Assembly (NCBI GenBank): GCA_963082975.1 | Contig: OY720344.1 | Span: 67,794,546-67,858,545, forward strand | Length of the DNA stretch: 64,000 nt | Source of the DNA: Labia minor | Taxonomy: Eukaryota; Arthropoda; Insecta; Dermaptera; Spongiphoridae | Reading direction: 5' to 3' | Shown here: positions 61,301 to 64,000 of the stretch, in pieces | How positions within the stretch are numbered: position 1 is the stretch's first letter | How the letters are laid out: every line of letters begins with the position of its first letter | Translations under genes and position numbers: made by a program | Notes under the pieces: generated by a model | What the model was told of the DNA's origin: nothing | Databases searched by the model: none | Seen by the model: the letters and a program-made list of their open reading frames with translations, nothing else

Positions 61301-61461
61301 TTTTAATTTTATTGAACTCTTAGATTTCTTTAAGATTATTAAGATTGCTTATCGGTAATTAATCATCTTGGATTTTGATATTAATGTATTTTCGTTTTAT
61401 ATCCTATAATTATAAAATTATTATCAAAGTGACTAAAAATTAAAATATAAAAAACAATTAT
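58306..61461. other. AT-rich DNA with islands, no gene seen
   Basis: Long A/T spacer. Islands of more complex sequence at about 58730-59230 and 60770-61080. The second is the GC-richest of them and has no open frame; it could be a conserved non-coding element, but nothing proves this. Confidence 0.5.
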
Positions 61462-61936
61462 TTTTCCGGATGTATTATATGGGTGTGAGACATGATCTAT
61501 GATCTTAGGAGACGAGAGTAGTTTTAGAGTATTTGAGAATAAGATTAGTCACAGCATTTATGGGCCAAAGAAAGATGAGGTTACCGGGGAATGGCGGAGA
61601 CTGCATAACGAGGAATTGCATGACCTCTATGCATCTCCAGATATAGTTAGAATTATAAAATCGAGAAGGTTGCGATGGGCAGGGCACGTGACTAGAATGG
61701 GAGAGGAAAGAATGGCGAAAAATATATTGGTGGGGAGACCGAGTGGGAAACGTCCGCTTGGAAGACCAAGGACACGGTGGGCGAATAATGTGGGAAGGGA
61801 CGTGAGAGAGATGGGAGAGGGTAGGGATTGGAGGGTTGTGGCTCAGAATAGGGATACTTGGAGAGGTGTGGTTGCTGCGACCAAGAACTTTCGAGTTCCC
61901 TAGAGCCACAGAGATAGATAGAAAGATTGATAGATC
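61462..61936 (+). pseudogene. LINE family 1, 3' end, plus strand
   Basis: Plus strand: PDVLYGCET-stop-SM, GDESSFRVFENK, PKKDEVTGEWRRLHNEELHD, RRLRWAGHVTRMGEER, GKRPLGRPRTRW and NFRVP before the stop at 61901-61903, then a short 3' UTR and GATA/AGAT tail to 61936. The frame is open for 134 codons after a Trp-to-stop change, so it is a 5'-truncated, dead insertion. The best-preserved C-terminus among the four copies. Confidence 0.88.
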
Positions 61937-64000
61937 CTATAATCATATTTATTGAATGGATTTATTATATATCTCTATATATAAAACTTTTTGTTTAATT
62001 TATTCAATGTTTCATTATCCTTTTCATCTCTGTTCTTTTGTTTCAATGTCATCATCTAATTAGCATTACTGAGAAGAGAACATTTAGCATAATAAGTTAG
62101 AATAATGCATTCGATAGACATTAAAATAAGATTGGGGGTATCATCTGTTGGTAATGACAACGATAATTCTTCTTATTGTTTATAAGAGATGCCTTGTCGA
62201 TGCGGAGGTCTATGTTAGTATTTGAACCCCGTTTAACGGATAGAAATTACATAGAATGAACAACACGAAGCAATGGTCTAAATAGGCTATTCTAACACTT
62301 GCAAACATCCATTCTCAATGCCAACAGTATCAAACGCAACACGCACTCCGATTGCCATTTCAAACTAGAATTCAACGACCCTCTGTCCCAAATTCAAATC
62401 TCTCTCCATCCCTTTCACTCATAACATTTGCTAAATCCGTCTGCCATTATTTTGAAACCGATTTTAGTGCGAGTCACCATCATTAATAATAAATAGACGA
62501 GCAGCAGAAGATCGCCTCTAATCATTGGAAAGGGGGATGGGGTGGGGTCAAAATATGATAAATCAGTCCTTTAATGATATGTATACGAACTGCCTGGAAT
62601 GACGCTTAAGAGATAACAATCCGCATATACATATTGACATCTGAATAGCATATTTAAGCCGTTGGACAATAACATGTTAAGCCGGGGAAAATCCATTCAA
62701 AATTCATTTATATGATTTATTCTTAAATTGAGAATACCAACCTCTCTCTCTCTCTATTTGCAAATCAATTTTTAAACAATTGGTTTCTCTTAATTACAAA
62801 ATTAATTACCGATATCTCGTATTTCTATTTACACTATTATGAATCGATAATTAAATTAATTATCTTATTACTAAAAATACTTATTATATTATATAGTATG
62901 ATCGACCTCTTGGTTTGTTAGTATATGTTTAATTCTTTATTTAACCCATAATTCATTTTTTTTTACTACTAGCTTTTTAAATTTTAAAATCATTATATAT
63001 AATAGAAAATACAAAAAAAAAACATCGAAAAATGAATATAAAATATATAATAACAAAGAATAATTAATTATACAAGAAACGAGATTTAATTAGAGTAATT
63101 AGGTCAGGTAGTTTTAAGATGAGCAGGTTGGATTTAATTAGAGATGGTAAAAAAGAAACATCATTTATGAATAAATATATGTATTTTTTTGTTTTTTTTT
63201 AAATTTATTTCATTTTAATCTTCAACTTTCTGGGTTATTGGGGTTTTATTAACAAATATTGTCTAATTTTTTCTTGTATTTTTATATTTACAAATTATTT
63301 AGATGCACAGAAATTATTTGTTATTTTTTTGCCTTTTATAATATAAATAATGATTATTAAATATTAAAAACATTTTGTGTTGTGACTTTAGTAAAATCAA
63401 TAAATAAATACATAAATTCATATAAATTTTTTTCTGTAATTATGTTATCACTGATTTTAAATATCTTTATCTAATAATCATATATAATATACTAATTTTC
63501 ATTTATCTCAATACCTTAAAATATCTTAAAATAAATTTACATTTTTTTGGAAAAATATAAAGATTATCGTTTATTATCTGAATAATAATAATCTACAATA
63601 ATTCCATAAATTACTTTAATATTTTGAAATTTATATTTTAATCTGATGAATTGTTATAGATAATGATCTTTTAACGTTTTATTACTTTAGAAAAAATTCA
63701 ATTACAATTTTCTTGATTAATTTATTGATTAAACAAACGAATTGTTGTTACTTTATTAATATCTCAATCATATTATTCCTCTTAACGGGTCCCATTGTTC
63801 GTTTGTAATGGCTGTTCAAATTTAAATTTATATTGTTTACTTTATGACCTGACAGATTTCTTCTGCATTAAATATGCCTTGACTATATTATTTAATTTTA
63901 GTACAATTAGTTTTAATTATTATTAGTATTATTATTTTTAAAAATGTTATGTAGGGGTGGAATGAATATTTTTTTTTCTTTTAGTTAAATTAATGTGTAC
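61937..64000. other. AT-rich DNA with an island, no gene seen
   Basis: An island at about 62190-62740 has balanced composition but no long frame. The remainder is A/T spacer with poly-T and poly-A runs. Confidence 0.5.

Noticed and set aside
61499-61903. 134-codon frame as a host gene
   Set aside because: It is the C-terminus of a LINE ORF2 that recurs three more times in the window.

Overview
The window is AT-rich eukaryotic DNA, almost certainly from an arthropod and probably an insect. The evidence is an env-bearing Ty3/Gypsy element with a baculovirus-F-like envelope protein, plus mariner, pogo/Tigger, hAT, piggyBac-like and LINE remnants in very AT-rich, microsatellite-rich DNA. I cannot place the species. 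I found no host protein-coding gene. The only plausible functional host gene is one tRNA-Lys(UUU) at 54823-54895 on the minus strand.

Positions 1-5815 hold the 3' half of an errantivirus-like LTR retroelement. It has the end of pol (RT thumb, RNase H, integrase), an intact env, a polypurine tract and a complete 819-bp 3' LTR. It is open, far less AT-rich than its surroundings, and looks young. The outstanding feature is that pol does not end after the integrase GPY/F module. It continues into a TARG1/OARD1-like macrodomain (ADP-ribose hydrolase fold) with the family's catalytic Lys and Asp in place, then an acidic, low-complexity tail ending in an AT-hook-like basic motif. The env reading frame has a furin-type site, a fusion-peptide region and a transmembrane helix, but no visible signal peptide. 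A 3' splice site lies just before it, so the signal peptide is probably supplied by an upstream exon outside the window.

Positions 5816-64000 are an AT desert (many (TA)n tracts) with moderately GC-richer islands and a layered set of transposon fossils. They include: a TIR-bearing family with ETS- and CRE-like motifs (31.8-32.9 kb, 43.2-43.7 kb, 20.4-20.9 kb); a related-terminus family (8.0, 31.4 and 54.4 kb); a large compound repeat with a tRNA-like module present twice in opposite orientation (12.0-13.8 kb and 49.7-51.3 kb); hAT MITEs with exact 8-bp target duplications (26.7 and 41.4 kb); mariner remnants (17.2 and 28.6 kb); a Tigger/pogo deletion derivative (53.1-54.3 kb); four 3' ends of one LINE family with GATA tails (36.4, 46.8, 55.6 and 61.5 kb); and two copies of a second LINE family (41.6 and 47.3 kb).

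The rest appears to be intergenic or intronic DNA. The GC-richer islands could be conserved non-coding elements, but that is inference only.
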